A DNA stretch of 64,000 bases from Jatrophihabitans sp. GAS493. Its GTDB lineage: Bacteria; Actinomycetota; Actinomycetes; Mycobacteriales; Jatrophihabitantaceae. Shown here one piece after another: positions 1 to 9,605 of the stretch (positions are counted from its first letter, which is position 1; every line of letters starts with the position of its first letter). The stretch is from NCBI RefSeq assembly GCF_900230215.1, contig NZ_LT907982.1:3891568-3955567 (forward strand). The letters are read 5' to 3'. The notes under the pieces are model-generated. The model had not been told where the DNA came from. It searched no databases and saw only the letters and a program-made list of their open reading frames with translations. The translations under genes were made by a program, and so were the position numbers.

Positions 1-3000
1 AGTTGCACTGAAGGAGGCGTCCGCGGTGCCACCGGCGAGGGTCACGCTCGGTGCCGCGGTCTTCGTCGAGACGAGGGATGCCGAAGTCGTAAGGGAGACG
101 GTCTGGATCGCGACCGACCCGGCGACACTGATCTTGCCGCCGCCACCGGCACCGGAGGTCGCTGTCGTTGTGTAGCTGTCGGAGGAGCTGGGGGCGCCAG
201 TTGCGTCAGTCGGGCCGACTGCGGCGATGAGGCTCAGGCCCCGGGCCGCGATCGTCGCACCGGCTGCCACGTCGGCATGGACGGAGGCGTTGGCGACGTT
301 GATGGCCACCGCCGCTGCGATGGTCCCGGCCCCGCTCGGGGGGCCGCGAGCCGCAACTGCGCCGGAGGCGTTGGAGAGGGCCGAGGTGTTGAGGGTGGCG
401 TGCAGGGTGAGCAGCCCGCCGGTCACGACGGAGACCCCACTGACCGAAGCATCCGCGCTGGAGTTGTGGATGTTCACCGTGACCGCGGCCGCCACCGTCA
501 CCACCCCATCAGGAGTCTGCGGGGCAGGCGGACTCGGCAACCCGCCGGTACCGCCGCCACCGCCAGCCAACGCGCCCCCGGTGGTCGGCGCCGCGGAGTC
601 GGCGAAGGTTCGAGCGCTGGCCACCTGGGCCGCCGGGGCCGGTTGGTTGCCGTCGTCACCGGGCCCACCGGTGGCGCTGGCCGTCGCCTGGCTCCGCGTG
701 GAGGTCGCGGCGGCGGCCAGGAAGGTCACCGCCGAGCCGGCAACCACGTTGCGCAGTGTGGTCGCCTGGACGAAATGGTTGGCGAAGGTGAGCGCGAGCA
801 CCGGTCCGACCGCCGCTCCACTGGCGTCGACCGCTCCGGTCGCGGTGGTCACGACCGGGACGGTCTGAGTCGCGGTCGCCGAAAGCGTGCCGCTGATCGT
901 CAGTGTCGATCCGGTACCGACATTGGCCGTCGTCGTCACGTTCGAGGTGGTGATCGCGACGACCGGGGCGATGGCGATGCGACCGGCGACGGCGCCCCCC
1001 TTGGCCGTCGTAGTGGTCGGATCGACCGTGGTCGCCTGCAGCGTCAGGTTGCGGGTACCGGTCATCACCGCACCGTTGGCGATACCCGAGTTGGTCTTGT
1101 CATTGACCAGGTTCAGTGCCACCGCGGCTCCGATGCCGACGACGGTCGCACCGGTCGTTCCGGGTAGCGCCTGCACGTCGTTGTCGTTCGCCGAACTGGC
1201 CGAGAGCTGCACGTCGCCGCCGGAGATCGTGACCGGGTTGGCCGCGGCGATCGAGGCGTCGGTGGTGAGGGTCGCGACGTTGACGGCGAGCGATCCGGCG
1301 ACCCCGACCCGAGTGGCCCCGCCCGCTCCCGACGTCGACATCGCGGCGAAAGCGTTGTGAGCGCCACCGGTCTTGGGCTGGGAGAGGGCCTCCACCTTCA
1401 GCGTCGTGGCCTTGACCGTGACGTTGCCGACGAAGGCACGGTCGATGACCGTGGCCAGGTTCACCGCCACCGCGTTTCCGACGCCGGCCGAACTGCCGCT
1501 CACTGCGGCGCCATCGGCGTCAGAGGTCGAGGTCCCCCCGGTGGCCGCATGCACGACGATCGGGGCGCTGCCGCCCGACCCAGTCGGGTTCGTCGCCGTG
1601 ACCGTGAGGCCGGCGACCTTAGGGGCGATGAAGGCGGTCGTCGTCGGCGTCAGGTTGGTGAAGGCAAGCGCGCCGGCGATCCCCACCGCGCCGGATGGCG
1701 TGTTGGCGTATCCACCGGGCTTGGTGGCGGTCGCGGTGTTGGCGTTCGGGCTCTGCCCGTTGGCCGTCGATCCACCCGGGCTGGCCTTCGCGGTTGTGAC
1801 GATCGCGTTGTTCGAGTCGGCCGCGACCAGGATGCTGCCGGCGCGAACGCCGGTCGCGCTCGTCGTGTCGATGAACGCGGCGGTGTTGGCGACGACGGTG
1901 GCCAGCGCGATGCCGGCACCGGCAGTCGCGGTCGAGGCGTCGGCGGTGGTGTTCACCGCCACGGTGTTTACCGCGAGAACCTGGAGGACCCCGGCCGCCT
2001 GGATCGAAGTTGTGCCCGATACGTGGGCGCTGGCCCGGCTGGTCACGTCGGCGCGGGCGAGGGCGGCGTCGACGGCGGTGCTGGCCCCAACGCCGTTGAT
2101 GCTCACCGTCGCCTTGACCGACGAGGCGGCCCGTACCGTGACGTCACCGCTGGAGATGATCGCCGACGCGCCGGTGAGCGCGACCGTCGCGGTCGAGGAG
2201 CCGGTGGTGGAGAGGACACCCGGCACGGCGGTGACCGAGGAGGGCACGTCCGACGCGTCGGCTTCCAGGTCGACGTTCCCGGCCCGAATCGTGGCACCCA
2301 GGATCGATACCGTGGCCGCCGCCGGGTCGCTGCCCGTCTGCGAGTCTGATGCCTTGAGGGTCACCGTGCCGTCGTGCCCCGGGTTGGTCGTGTCGATGGT
2401 GACGCCGGCGTTCACCGTGATCGTCGTCGCGTCGATCTCCAGATTGACGCCATGCAGGATCAGATTGCCGATGACGACGATCGTCACGCCGCCGGCCAGA
2501 TCCGAGATGGTCAGCGAGACGGTGGGAATCGCGAACGACACACTCTCCATCGAGCCGGTGGTACTGGACACTTTCAGATTTCCGGCCACGTTCGGATCGG
2601 GCCCGACCTGCAGCGTGTCACCGGCAGCGGTCCCGGTGACGACCAGGTTCGCCGTCCCGGTGATCGTGATCGGTTCGAGGCCGGCGTAGATGATCGGGCT
2701 GCCCTCGAAGACGACCGACCCCGACTGCGACCCCGAGGGGACAGAGGTGACGTCGCCGCCGACACCGTCGAGGACGAGCGTGTCGAAACCGCCGGCGCCG
2801 CCGTCGACCGAACCGCTGAGGCGGCCGCCGTGCGAGACGACGAATGTGTCCCGGTTCCCCGACGCGCCGATGAGGCTGCCGAACCCGTCGAAGCGCTGCC
2901 CGGCGACTGAGCCCGCGTTCGAGCCGTCGACGTTCCAAGTGGTGTCCGGGGCTGGTCCGCGCAGCGTGTTGTTGCCCCCGCCGGCCCGCACCGCGGATAC

Positions 3001-4299
3001 CCCGCTGTAGGTCAGCGAGCCGAGGCCGGCGCCGGCGACCGAACCGCCGTGGGACGCGTCAACGCTCCAGTCGAGCTGCCCGGCGCCGACGGAGAGCGCA
3101 TTGCTGCCGGCACCGCCGATGAAGGTGATGGGCACCGTGATCGCGCCGCCGGAGAGGTCGATGTTGAGATTCTTCGCGGTGGCCGAGGTGCCCGCGATGG
3201 AGAGCCCCGAGACACTGGCGAGCGGCCGGCTGCTCACGCTGCCGTTATCGATGACGATCAGATTCGCGCCGCTCACCCGTACCGAGATGTTGTGCACCCC
3301 GGAGCCAGTCGCCTGGTAGTTCCACGGGGTGGCCGGGGCGTCGCTGCCCGACGTCGGCGCCGGAGTTGGAGCGGGAGTCGGATCGGGGTTGGAACCCGGG
3401 GCCGGAGTAGCCGGCGCCGGAGTGGCCGGCGCGGGCGTCGGCGTTGATGTGGGGTCGCCCGGGGCCGGCGTCGGGTCCGGGCTCACGACCGGCGCCGGAG
3501 ACACAACCGGTGCGGGAGTGGCCGCCGGGGTGGGGTCGGGCGTCGGCTCTTCGGTCGGCGCCGGAGTGGCCGCGGGTGTGGGTTGCGGTGTGGGAGCGGG
3601 AGTCGGATCCGGCGTGGCCACCGGAGTCGGGTCCGGCGTCGCAACCGGCGTCGGGGTGGCCGACGGCGTGGCGGCAGGTGTCGCGGCCGGCGTCGGAGTC
3701 GGGCTGGCGTGCGATGTCGGCCCGCAGGTCAACGTGCTGCTGGAGCTGCTCGAGCTCGACGAACTGGTCGTTGTCGTGCCATCGGTGGTCGTCGTCGTAG
3801 TCTGCGGTTTCGCGTCGTTCGAGTGGCTGACGCAGGACGGATTCCCGCCGATCGAGGGCGTCGTCTTGGCCGGCTTCACGGGTCGCGAGACGACCCGCAG
3901 CGTCGGCCTTGTAGCTGGCTTGGATACGACCTTTAGCTTTGCTTTCTTGACGTTCTGTCCGGACGTCGACCGATAGACGACCTTCGCAGTCGCCCGCTTC
4001 GGACTGGCTTTGGGATGGCGGGCAACCGCCGCCGCGCGCTTCGCGACGAGCGGCAGCGGCTTCGAAGTCGGCTTCGGAGTCGCCGCCGGCAGGTGCAGGT
4101 TGACGGTGACGCTCACCCGGTTCACCGGCGCCGCTGGCCCGGGCGAGGTGGTAAAGGCCGAAGCCATCGGCGCGAGTGCGAAGGCGAGCGCGAGGGACAC
4201 GACGAGCGCGATGAACGACGTCACCGAACGGCGGCGATTGAGCGCACAAAGAGGACGCCGAAGGCGGCCCGCAGGCCCGCCAGCATCCCCAACCCTCAT
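1..4299 (-). CDS. Giant secreted repeat-rich surface protein (C-terminus outside window)
   Basis: The minus-strand frame is open for 1,433 codons from an ATG at 4299 to the window edge, with no stop, so this is the N-terminal part of a very large protein. Residues 1-48 look like an export signal: a basic stretch ([11 protein letters not shown]), a hydrophobic core and an ASA cleavage site. A Thr/Ser run at about 174-192 leads into a Pro/Thr/Ala stalk (repeated TPAPTPDP-type units) to about residue 320. From about 325 onward come Gly/Ala/Thr/Val-rich short beta-strand repeats (for example [27 protein letters not shown]), almost without Cys. This composition is typical of beta-helix or beta-solenoid adhesins and beta-strand-repeat surface proteins; no enzyme motif is visible. 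I infer an adhesin or cell-surface matrix protein. Long plus-strand open frames here are antisense shadows. The function is unproven. Confidence 0.8.
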   Translation of the reverse strand, partial: MRVGDAGGPAGRLRRPLCALNRRRSVTSFIALVVSLALAFALAPMASAFTTSPGPAAPVNRVSVTVNLHLPAATPKPTSKPLPLVAKRAAAVARHPKASPKRATAKVVYRSTSGQNVKKAKLKVVSKPATRPTLRVVSRPVKPAKTTPSIGGNPSCVSHSNDAKPQTTTTTTDGTTTTSSSSSSSSSSTLTCGPTSHASPTPTPAATPAATPSATPTPVATPDPTPVATPDPTPAPTPQPTPAATPAPTEEPTPDPTPAATPAPVVSPAPVVSPDPTPAPGDPTSTPTPAPATPAPATPAPGSNPDPTPAPTPAPTSGSDAPATPWNYQATGSGVHNISVRVSGANLIVIDNGSVSSRPLASVSGLSIAGTSATAKNLNIDLSGGAITVPITFIGGAGSNALSVGAGQLDWSVDASHGGSVAGAGLGSLTYSGVSAVRAGGGNNTLRGPAPDTTWNVDGSNAGSVAGQRFDGFGSLIGASGNRDTFVVSHGGRLSGSVDGGAGGFDTLVLDGVGGDVTSVPSGSQSGSVVFEGSPIIYAGLEPITITGTANLVVTGTAAGDTLQVGPDPNVAGNLKVSSTTGSMESVSFAIPTVSLTISDLAGGVTIVVIGNLILHGVNLEIDATTITVNAGVTIDTTNPGHDGTVTLKASDSQTGSDPAAATVSILGATIRAGNVDLEADASDVPSSVTAVPGVLSTTGSSTATVALTGASAIISSGDVTVRAASSVKATVSINGVGASTAVDAALARADVTSRASAHVSGTTSIQAAGVLQVLAVNTVAVNTTADASTATAGAGIALATVVANTAAFIDTTSATGVRAGSILVAADSNNAIVTTAKASPGGSTANGQSPNANTATATKPGGYANTPSGAVGIAGALAFTNLTPTTTAFIAPKVAGLTVTATNPTGSGGSAPIVVHAATGGTSTSDADGAAVSGSSAGVGNAVAVNLATVIDRAFVGNVTVKATTLKVEALSQPKTGGAHNAFAAMSTSGAGGATRVGVAGSLAVNVATLTTDASIAAANPVTISGGDVQLSASSANDNDVQALPGTTGATVVGIGAAVALNLVNDKTNSGIANGAVMTGTRNLTLQATTVDPTTTTAKGGAVAGRIAIAPVVAITTSNVTTTANVGTGSTLTISGTLSATATQTVPVVTTATGAVDASGAAVGPVLALTFANHFVQATTLRNVVAGSAVTFLAAAATSTRSQATASATGGPGDDGNQPAPAAQVASARTFADSAAPTTGGALAGGGGGTGGLPSPPAPQTPDGVVTVAAAVTVNIHNSSADASVSGVSVVTGGLLTLHATLNTSALSNASGAVAARGPPSGAGTIAAAVAINVANASVHADVAAGATIAARGLSLIAAVGPTDATGAPSSSDSYTTTATSGAGGGGKISVAGSVAIQTVSLTTSASLVSTKTAAPSVTLAGGTADASFSAT

Positions 4300-4635
4300 T
4301 GCCTTCGTCCCCCAGACGATCCGACAGTTGTCTCACTGCAGGAGGCAGGCGCCGGAGGAAAAATACTCTCCGGCACTATTTCGTCACCGACAAGATTGGT
4401 CACTGGATGACCTACACGACCTAGCCGGTCCAACGCGTCACAGAGCGTAACAGTGAGTGAAACGCATCACAATGCCCTGATGTCAAATAATCGTGAAAAT
4501 CTTCGTTACCGGAGACGCCTCCCCCGCGCGCCCGCTACGAATGTCGCAGCCGACGTGGTAAAAGCCACACTCCGTATCAACTACCAATGGACCAACTCCT
4601 CTCCCAGGTCAACCACCAACGAGAGGAACAGAAAA
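4300..4635. other. 336-bp divergent intergenic region
   Basis: This stretch separates two divergently transcribed exported-protein genes and should hold both promoters. It is less GC-rich than its surroundings, especially at 4440-4530. Apart from a CRP-like palindrome at 4456-4471 I see no gene. An upstream extension of the plus-strand frame (from 4453) would put about 60 non-signal-like residues before the signal peptide, so I treat it as non-coding. Confidence 0.6.
4456..4471. promoter_or_regulatory. CRP/GlxR-like palindrome
   Basis: AGTGA-AACGCA-TCACA matches the actinobacterial CRP/GlxR consensus TGTGA-N6-TCACA at all but the first base. It lies 165 bp before the Fn3-protein start and 157 bp before the giant surface-protein start, so it could serve either. 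This is a sequence match only; no regulator gene of this family lies in the window. Confidence 0.4.
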
Positions 4636-5682
4636 GTGCGTCTCAACCGTGTCGGGGCAGCCTTCGTAGCAGTGACCGCCGCCTTCTTCGGCGCTGCACT
4701 CATCGCCGCTGCACCGGCTCAGGCCATGAACCCGTGTCTCGGCGACAACCCGCCCGAGACCTGCACCGTCCAGGACCCGGGGCCGGTGGCGATCCCACCG
4801 ACTGCACCGGCCGCCCTGGCCGCCACCTCCGTCCTCCAGTCGAACGTCTATCTGCAGTGGCAGGACAAGGCGACGACCGAGACGGCTTACTCAGTCCGCC
4901 GAGTTCTCAACGGGGCGAGCACGACCTCGTCGCTGCCGGCGAACTCGACCGCTTTCGCCGATGTGGTTCCTGCCGGATCGACGGTTGACTACTACGTCAG
5001 CGCCGTCGCCTGTATCGCCAACGGACGTTGTGCGAGCAGTGCCGCGGCCCACGTGAGCGTGACCACTCATCCGGCACCGGCTAGCCCGTCGGGTCATCTG
5101 ACCTCGATCGGCGTCTACAACGGGTACTTCTACCTGGCCGGTTGGGCCATCGACTGGGACACCACGGCACCCATCAATGTGGCCGTGATCCTGGACGGCG
5201 TGGTCCAGTCCTCGAATCCGGCCGCCGGTGTGGTGAGTGGGCTGAACCAGACGAATCCCGGTTACGGCGATTCCCACGGCTTCGGTTTCTACCTCAGCAA
5301 GAGCGCGGTGAAGGGCACCCACCAACTCTGCTTGCGCGCGATCAACGTCGGCGGCGGCTCGGACACCGACCTCTACTGCACGAGCTACGTGACTCCGGGC
5401 AAGCCTTCGGCAGCGAGCGACCTGACGGTGAAGAACACCGGAACGGCGATCATCGTCAGCTTTACCGACAACGCCAACGACGAGGCGGGCTACTACCTAC
5501 AGCGCAGCCTGGACGCCGGCACGACCTGGCTCGAGGTTGGCAGCGAGTACGCCCCGGTCCCGGGCGTCGGCGCCAAGGGCAGCGCCACCGACGTCTCGTC
5601 ACCACCGGTCGGTACCTGTTACCGCATCATGATGACGAACGCCTACGGAGACTCTCCGAGCCCCTCCACCTGCACCGCGTAA
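4636..5682 (+). CDS. Secreted protein with Fn3-like domains
   Basis: Start chosen at GTG 4636, which has GAGAGG about 9 bp upstream and places a clean signal peptide at residues 1-30 (basic VRLNR, hydrophobic core, cleavage after AQA). The mature 318-residue protein has two fibronectin type III-like segments (about residues 54-140 and 245-348, with YSVRR and YYLQRS strands). Between them is a module with GWAIDWD and an HGFGFYL strand, a beta-sandwich type often seen in actinobacterial exported proteins. Scattered Cys pairs suggest extracellular disulphides. There is no lipobox, sortase signal or catalytic motif. It probably acts outside the cell in adhesion or carbohydrate/protein binding. 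It stands alone, divergent from the giant surface protein. The exact function is unknown. Confidence 0.8.
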   Translation: MRLNRVGAAFVAVTAAFFGAALIAAAPAQAMNPCLGDNPPETCTVQDPGPVAIPPTAPAALAATSVLQSNVYLQWQDKATTETAYSVRRVLNGASTTSSLPANSTAFADVVPAGSTVDYYVSAVACIANGRCASSAAAHVSVTTHPAPASPSGHLTSIGVYNGYFYLAGWAIDWDTTAPINVAVILDGVVQSSNPAAGVVSGLNQTNPGYGDSHGFGFYLSKSAVKGTHQLCLRAINVGGGSDTDLYCTSYVTPGKPSAASDLTVKNTGTAIIVSFTDNANDEAGYYLQRSLDAGTTWLEVGSEYAPVPGVGAKGSATDVSSPPVGTCYRIMMTNAYGDSPSPSTCTA

Positions 5683-5725
5683 CGGCGGCAGCGGGCGGCA
5701 AGATCGTCCCCCGAAACACCCGAGG

Positions 5726-5777
5726 AACCCGGGTGAGGCGCCGGGAGCTACCAGCACTCCCAGACCTCACCCGGGTT
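5726..5777. terminator. Bidirectional hairpin terminator
   Basis: A perfect 13-bp inverted repeat (AACCCGGGTGAGG at 5726-5738, its complement at 5765-5777) encloses a second stem (GGGAG at 5743-5747 with CTCCC at 5757-5761). It sits between two convergent genes and overlaps the stop codon of the MarR gene. There is no U-tract, as is common in actinobacteria. It probably ends transcription from both sides. Confidence 0.65.
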
Positions 5778-6237
5778 CGTCGGCGTCGGTGAAGAGGTCG
5801 ATGCCGCGACGGGCCGCGTCGGCGACCAGCACCCGACTCACCAAATCGGCGAGGAGACCGCGGTCAGCCGACGGCAGGCGCGCCAGCATCGCGGTGACGT
5901 CCGCCTCGAACCGCGCCGACACCTCCGCCACCAGTGATCGCCCCTCGTCAGTGAGCTCGACCTGAACCGAGCGTCGATCGCGGCCCGAGGGCACCCGGAC
6001 GACCAGGCCGCGCCGCTCAGCCCGGGCCACCAGCCCGGTGATACTCGATTTGTCGAGCTCCAGCAGTCGCGCCAATTCGTTCATCGTTGGTCGGCGGTCC
6101 CGCAGGACGCCGAGGAGACGGGTCTGAATCATCGACAGCTCACGCTCGGCCGCGCGTCGCTCCAGCGTGCCGTAGACGGCGAAGGAGAGTTGCGCCAGCC
6201 CATCGACGCTGGATAGTGCCCGCTCGCTTCCTGCCAC
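5767..6237 (-). CDS. MarR family transcriptional regulator
   Basis: This 156-residue protein has the MarR winged-helix fold: an N-terminal dimer helix, a recognition region (TMNELARLLELDKSSITGLV, about residues 50-70) and a wing with the family signature DRRSVQVELTDEGR (about 105-118). MarR proteins bind palindromes as dimers and usually release DNA on binding small phenolic or oxidising ligands. It is divergent from an oxidoreductase gene, and the shared 100-bp gap holds two 17-bp repeats that are likely operators, so it probably represses both genes. The ligand cannot be told from sequence. Confidence 0.9.
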   Translation of the reverse strand: MAGSERALSSVDGLAQLSFAVYGTLERRAAERELSMIQTRLLGVLRDRRPTMNELARLLELDKSSITGLVARAERRGLVVRVPSGRDRRSVQVELTDEGRSLVAEVSARFEADVTAMLARLPSADRGLLADLVSRVLVADAARRGIDLFTDADEPG

Positions 6238-6259
6238 GCCGCCACCCTAGCTTGCCTTA

Positions 6260-6298
6260 GTACGTGGCACCAACTAGATTGGTACGTGACGCCAACTA
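6260..6298. promoter_or_regulatory. Tandem operator repeats for the MarR protein
   Basis: Two near-identical 17-bp direct repeats, GTACGTGGCACCAACTA (6260-6276) and GTACGTGACGCCAACTA (6282-6298), are spaced exactly 22 bp apart, about two helical turns, so they present on one face of the DNA. They fill the gap between the MarR start and the oxidoreductase ribosome site. The position and phasing suggest a shared operator and auto-regulation. Confidence 0.6.
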
Positions 6299-6337
6299 AA
6301 TCGGTTGGAGCAGAAATCGGTAGCGCAAGGAGGAACC

Positions 6338-7306
6338 ATGCCGAAGGTGAATGCCGCCGTCGTGACGTCGTTCAGCGAGCCGCCGCACTACCGGGAGTTC
6401 GACCTCCCGCAGCCGGCTGGCGATGAGGACATCCTGGTCGACGTGCTCGCCGTCGGGTTGCACCCGCGGACTCGAAGCGGTGCCGCGGGGACGCACTACA
6501 CGAGCACCCAGACGCTGCCTATGATCCCCGGGATCGACGGGGTTGGCCGGCGTGCGGACGGCCGATTGATCTACTTCGTGGCCGGCGACGACGTCATCGG
6601 AACGATGGCCGAGAAGGCCGTCGCGGATCGGCGCCGCAGCATTGAGCTCCCCGCCGACGTGGACGTCAGCAAGGTCGCCGCCGCCATGAATCCCGCGATG
6701 TCGGCCTGGGTCGCGCTGCGGCGCCGGGTCCCGATTCAGAGCGGGCAGAGTGTGCTGATCCTCGGCGCAACGGGGAACGCCGGCGCGATGGCCGTCCAGG
6801 TGGCCAAACGGCTCGGGGCCGGACGCGTCGTCGGAGCGGGTCGTGACCTCTCCCGGCTCCAGTCACTGGGGGCGCGCGGGGCGGATGCCGTCGTCCAGCT
6901 CACCGATGACGCGAAAGCCACGGCCCGAACCCTCGGCGAGTCGGCCGCCGAGGTCGACATCGTCCTCGACTACCTCTGGGGCGAGCCGGCCCAGAACGCG
7001 ATGATGGCGCTGCTCACCGCGCGCTCAGATCGCAGCCGGGCCCTGGATTGGGTTCAGATCGGCTCGGTCGCCGGTCCGACGATCGAGTTGCCGTCGGTCG
7101 CGTTGCGCTCAGCCAACTTCCGCCTGCTGGGCAATGGCCAGGGTGCGGTCTCGAGGAAGGTTTACCTCGCCGAACTTCCTTCGCTGGTCGAGGAGATCAG
7201 CTCCGGCGCATTGGCCGTCACGGCAGACCCCGTTCCGCTGGCCCGAGTCGAGGAGATCTGGAGGCAACCTGACGCCCCCGGCCAGCGAACGGTCCTGATC
7301 CCCTAG
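6338..7306 (+). CDS. Zinc-independent quinone-oxidoreductase-like MDR enzyme
   Basis: Start at ATG 6338, preceded by AAGGAGG. The 322-residue product belongs to the medium-chain dehydrogenase/reductase superfamily: an N-terminal GroES-like domain and a Rossmann domain with the nucleotide loop VLILGATGNAGA (about residues 139-150). The zinc-binding Cys/His set of alcohol dehydrogenases is absent, so an NADPH-dependent quinone or enone reductase is most likely. The PMIPGIDGVG segment is the family's substrate-lid signature. It is paired divergently with a MarR regulator, a usual arrangement for inducible detoxification of electrophiles or quinones. The substrate is unknown. Confidence 0.85.
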   Translation: MPKVNAAVVTSFSEPPHYREFDLPQPAGDEDILVDVLAVGLHPRTRSGAAGTHYTSTQTLPMIPGIDGVGRRADGRLIYFVAGDDVIGTMAEKAVADRRRSIELPADVDVSKVAAAMNPAMSAWVALRRRVPIQSGQSVLILGATGNAGAMAVQVAKRLGAGRVVGAGRDLSRLQSLGARGADAVVQLTDDAKATARTLGESAAEVDIVLDYLWGEPAQNAMMALLTARSDRSRALDWVQIGSVAGPTIELPSVALRSANFRLLGNGQGAVSRKVYLAELPSLVEEISSGALAVTADPVPLARVEEIWRQPDAPGQRTVLIP

Positions 7307-7358
7307 CCTTCTCACCGATGGGCTGTATTGCCGCGTTACCGACCGGTACGATCCGCCA

Positions 7359-8177
7359 GTGACGACGCTCAGGGGCCGACCGACGCGCGGTCGGAATTGG
7401 CTGCTGCGGATACTCGCGGCGGCTCTCTGCTTCGCGTTGCTCGGCGCTGAACCGGTCGCTCTGGCCGGGCCGGCGACGCCCTACTTCTCCGGTCAGGAGT
7501 CGTTCGAGAGCACCCCGGTCGGCTCCGTACCCGCGCCCTGGAAGTTCGTCGAATACACCCCGGGGGTGTCGACGGCGCAGGTGGTCAGCGGCGCGGACGG
7601 CACTCACTACCTCGAGATCACGAGCCCGAAGCCGAATCACGCACGCCTCGTCGCCACCGTCGCCGTGAAACCGAACTCGATCTACCTCTGGCACGCGATG
7701 ATCAGGGCCCGCGGCGTCGACGCCGGGCATGTCGGAGCGTTGCTCAACCTGGACAACGACACCGGCGGCACCGAGCCCGTGCGCGCCGATACCTGGTCCT
7801 CGGCCGACCTCTACATCCGCACCGGAAACCAGGCCGAGCTGGGCATCACCTTCGGCCTGGGAAATTTCTATGGCGTCACCAAGGGCGTGGCCGACTTCGA
7901 CTCGCTGCGATTCTCGGAGGTCTCGGCCATCCCAGCGGGCGCGTCGACGAAGAAACTCAGCACCGCGGCGGTCGCGCCAGGCGCAGCATCGCACGCCGCG
8001 CAGAACCTGGCCGCCGAACGCCTCCCGTCGAGTCCGCCCAAACCGATCTACCCGCTGCTGATCCTTCTTGTCCTGGCCATCGGCGGCGCTGTCGTGCTGC
8101 TGCGGCGAAGTGGGGCAACGGGTTCCGCGCCACCCGTGGAGTCGCCACCGGATACGGAGAAGCCAGATGTCGCGTAG
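7359..8177 (+). CDS. Exported membrane-anchored beta-sandwich protein
   Basis: A GTG start gives 272 residues. A signal peptide (residues 14-36, ending PVALA) is followed by one domain of about 155 residues with features of carbohydrate-binding beta-sandwiches (ESFESTPVGS, LEITSPKPNHARLVA, LYIRTGN, DSLRFSEV). A Pro/Ser linker leads to a transmembrane helix (about 230-249) with an RR stop-transfer and a short cytoplasmic tail. So the domain faces outward and is tethered to the membrane. The next gene starts inside its last codons, so the two are probably translationally coupled and may act together on an envelope glycan. No enzyme motif is seen; the role is inferred from context. Confidence 0.7.
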   Translation: MTTLRGRPTRGRNWLLRILAAALCFALLGAEPVALAGPATPYFSGQESFESTPVGSVPAPWKFVEYTPGVSTAQVVSGADGTHYLEITSPKPNHARLVATVAVKPNSIYLWHAMIRARGVDAGHVGALLNLDNDTGGTEPVRADTWSSADLYIRTGNQAELGITFGLGNFYGVTKGVADFDSLRFSEVSAIPAGASTKKLSTAAVAPGAASHAAQNLAAERLPSSPPKPIYPLLILLVLAIGGAVVLLRRSGATGSAPPVESPPDTEKPDVA

Positions 8178-9414
8178 GAAAGCGGCCGCCCACGTGGAGG
8201 TGGTCGACGGTCTGCGGGGCATCGCTGTGCTGCTGGTCGTTCTCTTCCACCTCTACCTGCTGTCGTTCTGGGTCATCCCCATTCCCGGAACCGGCGGCTC
8301 GCACACCTTCGAGTTCATCCAGAGCTGCGGCAACCTCGGGGTCGAACTTTTCTTCTTTCTCAGCGCGTTCTGTCTCTTCTATCCGCACGCCAAGGTGATG
8401 GTGAACGGCGCGCCGGTACCCACCATGCGGCACTACACCTATCGGCGCGCCATCAAAATCCTGCCGTCCTACTGGTTGTGCATCATCCTGATCCTGCTCT
8501 TCCTGCCGGACCTCTACCCGATCAGCTCGCGGATCGGCACGCCTAAGGACCTGCTGCTGCACTTCTTCTTCCTGCACAACCTCTTCCCGGATACCCGGTC
8601 GAGCATCAACCTCGTGCTGTGGTCACTCGGCGTCGAGGTGCAGTTCTACGTCGTCTTCCCGCTGCTGGCTCGCGCCTTCCGGTGGAAGCCGTGGCTCACC
8701 TTCGCCGGCATGCTCGCGGTGGCGATCGGGTACCGCACCTGGGTTCGTCAGCACAGCCTCACCGGTTTCGACGTGGACCACTGGAACAACCAACTCCCCG
8801 CATTCTTCGACCTCTTCGCATTCGGAATGCTCACCGCCTATCTGCTGGTCTGGGTGCGCAACCGAGGGGCGGCGACCGTCGCGCTGCGGACGCTGTTCAC
8901 CGTCATCGGTGTGGCCAGCTTCGCCCTCATGCTCTACGGATTCGACTGGCTCTACGACAACCGGTTCGCCGAGAACGCCGGAACGCTCTGGCGCTCTGAG
9001 AATCGGCAGTGGCTCGCGGCGACTTTCGCCGGCATCACCCTGGGCTTCACCTTCGCGGCCACCCCGATTCGGCGACTGATCGCGAACCCGGTGCTGACGT
9101 TTCTCTCCGTCATCTCCTACAACCTGTACCTCTGGCATCAGATCGTGGGACTGGTCGTGCGCGACCACATCTACCGCGCCTCGACGCCGACTCCGACCGA
9201 CGACGCGCACTGGCGGATGCCCTACTTCTGCATCTCGTTCGGGCTGTCGATCCTCACCGCGACCGTCATCACATACGGGTTCGAACGTCCGTTGCTCAAC
9301 CGCGGCGTGCGCGGGGTCTACCGGCAGGTGCGGGAATTCTTCACATCGTCGCGGGGCGCAGCCGCCGGCCCGATCGAGGAACTGCAACCCGCCGCCGCCA
9401 GCGACTTTCCCTGA
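8167..9414 (+). CDS. Acyltransferase 3 family membrane protein (OafA/YrhL-like)
   Basis: Start at ATG 8167, overlapping the end of the upstream gene by 11 bp; the frame could extend upstream but the family begins at VDGLRGIAVLLVV. The 415-residue protein has about ten membrane helices and the family landmarks: LRGIAVLLVVLFH with the essential His, FFFLSAFCLFYPH, a Tyr/Arg motif (YTYRRAIKILPSY) and WSLGVEVQFYVVFP. These enzymes move acyl groups, often acetyl or succinyl, onto cell-surface sugars or lipids. There is no C-terminal SGNH domain. Coupling to the tethered sugar-binding-like protein suggests envelope polysaccharide modification. Confidence 0.88.
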   Translation: MSRRKAAAHVEVVDGLRGIAVLLVVLFHLYLLSFWVIPIPGTGGSHTFEFIQSCGNLGVELFFFLSAFCLFYPHAKVMVNGAPVPTMRHYTYRRAIKILPSYWLCIILILLFLPDLYPISSRIGTPKDLLLHFFFLHNLFPDTRSSINLVLWSLGVEVQFYVVFPLLARAFRWKPWLTFAGMLAVAIGYRTWVRQHSLTGFDVDHWNNQLPAFFDLFAFGMLTAYLLVWVRNRGAATVALRTLFTVIGVASFALMLYGFDWLYDNRFAENAGTLWRSENRQWLAATFAGITLGFTFAATPIRRLIANPVLTFLSVISYNLYLWHQIVGLVVRDHIYRASTPTPTDDAHWRMPYFCISFGLSILTATVITYGFERPLLNRGVRGVYRQVREFFTSSRGAAAGPIEELQPAAASDFP

Positions 9415-9422
9415 GCCGGGGA

Positions 9423-9440
9423 CGGTGGCCCCAACCACCG
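9423..9440. terminator. Short hairpin after acyltransferase gene
   Basis: CGGTGG-CCCCAA-CCACCG forms a 6-bp stem with a 6-nt loop, 9 bp after the acyltransferase stop and between convergent genes. It is weak, and without a T-tract its role as terminator is a guess. The rest of the gap to 9605 shows nothing recognisable. Confidence 0.35.
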
Positions 9441-9605
9441 GCCTACTGAGTTACCAACCCGAGGTGAGGGTCTGCTTTCCCCGAGGTGACACTTCAATCT
9501 CCAAGCCGCCGGCACGCCGCCGTATCGGCGGCGCCGTGGGACGCTGCCGCCGGGTCGCGGCGACAGCTGAAGTCGAATGGTAGACGCGGCGACCCCGCAC
9601 GCCGG

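Noticed and set aside
227-3976. Several long plus-strand frames at the left end
   Set aside because: They are antisense to the signal-peptide-bearing giant surface protein, whose repeats make the opposite strand open.
3245-4336. 363-codon minus-strand frame
   Set aside because: It reads the Pro/Thr stalk out of frame ([16 protein letters not shown]-like) and has no signal peptide; the ATG 4299 frame is the real one.
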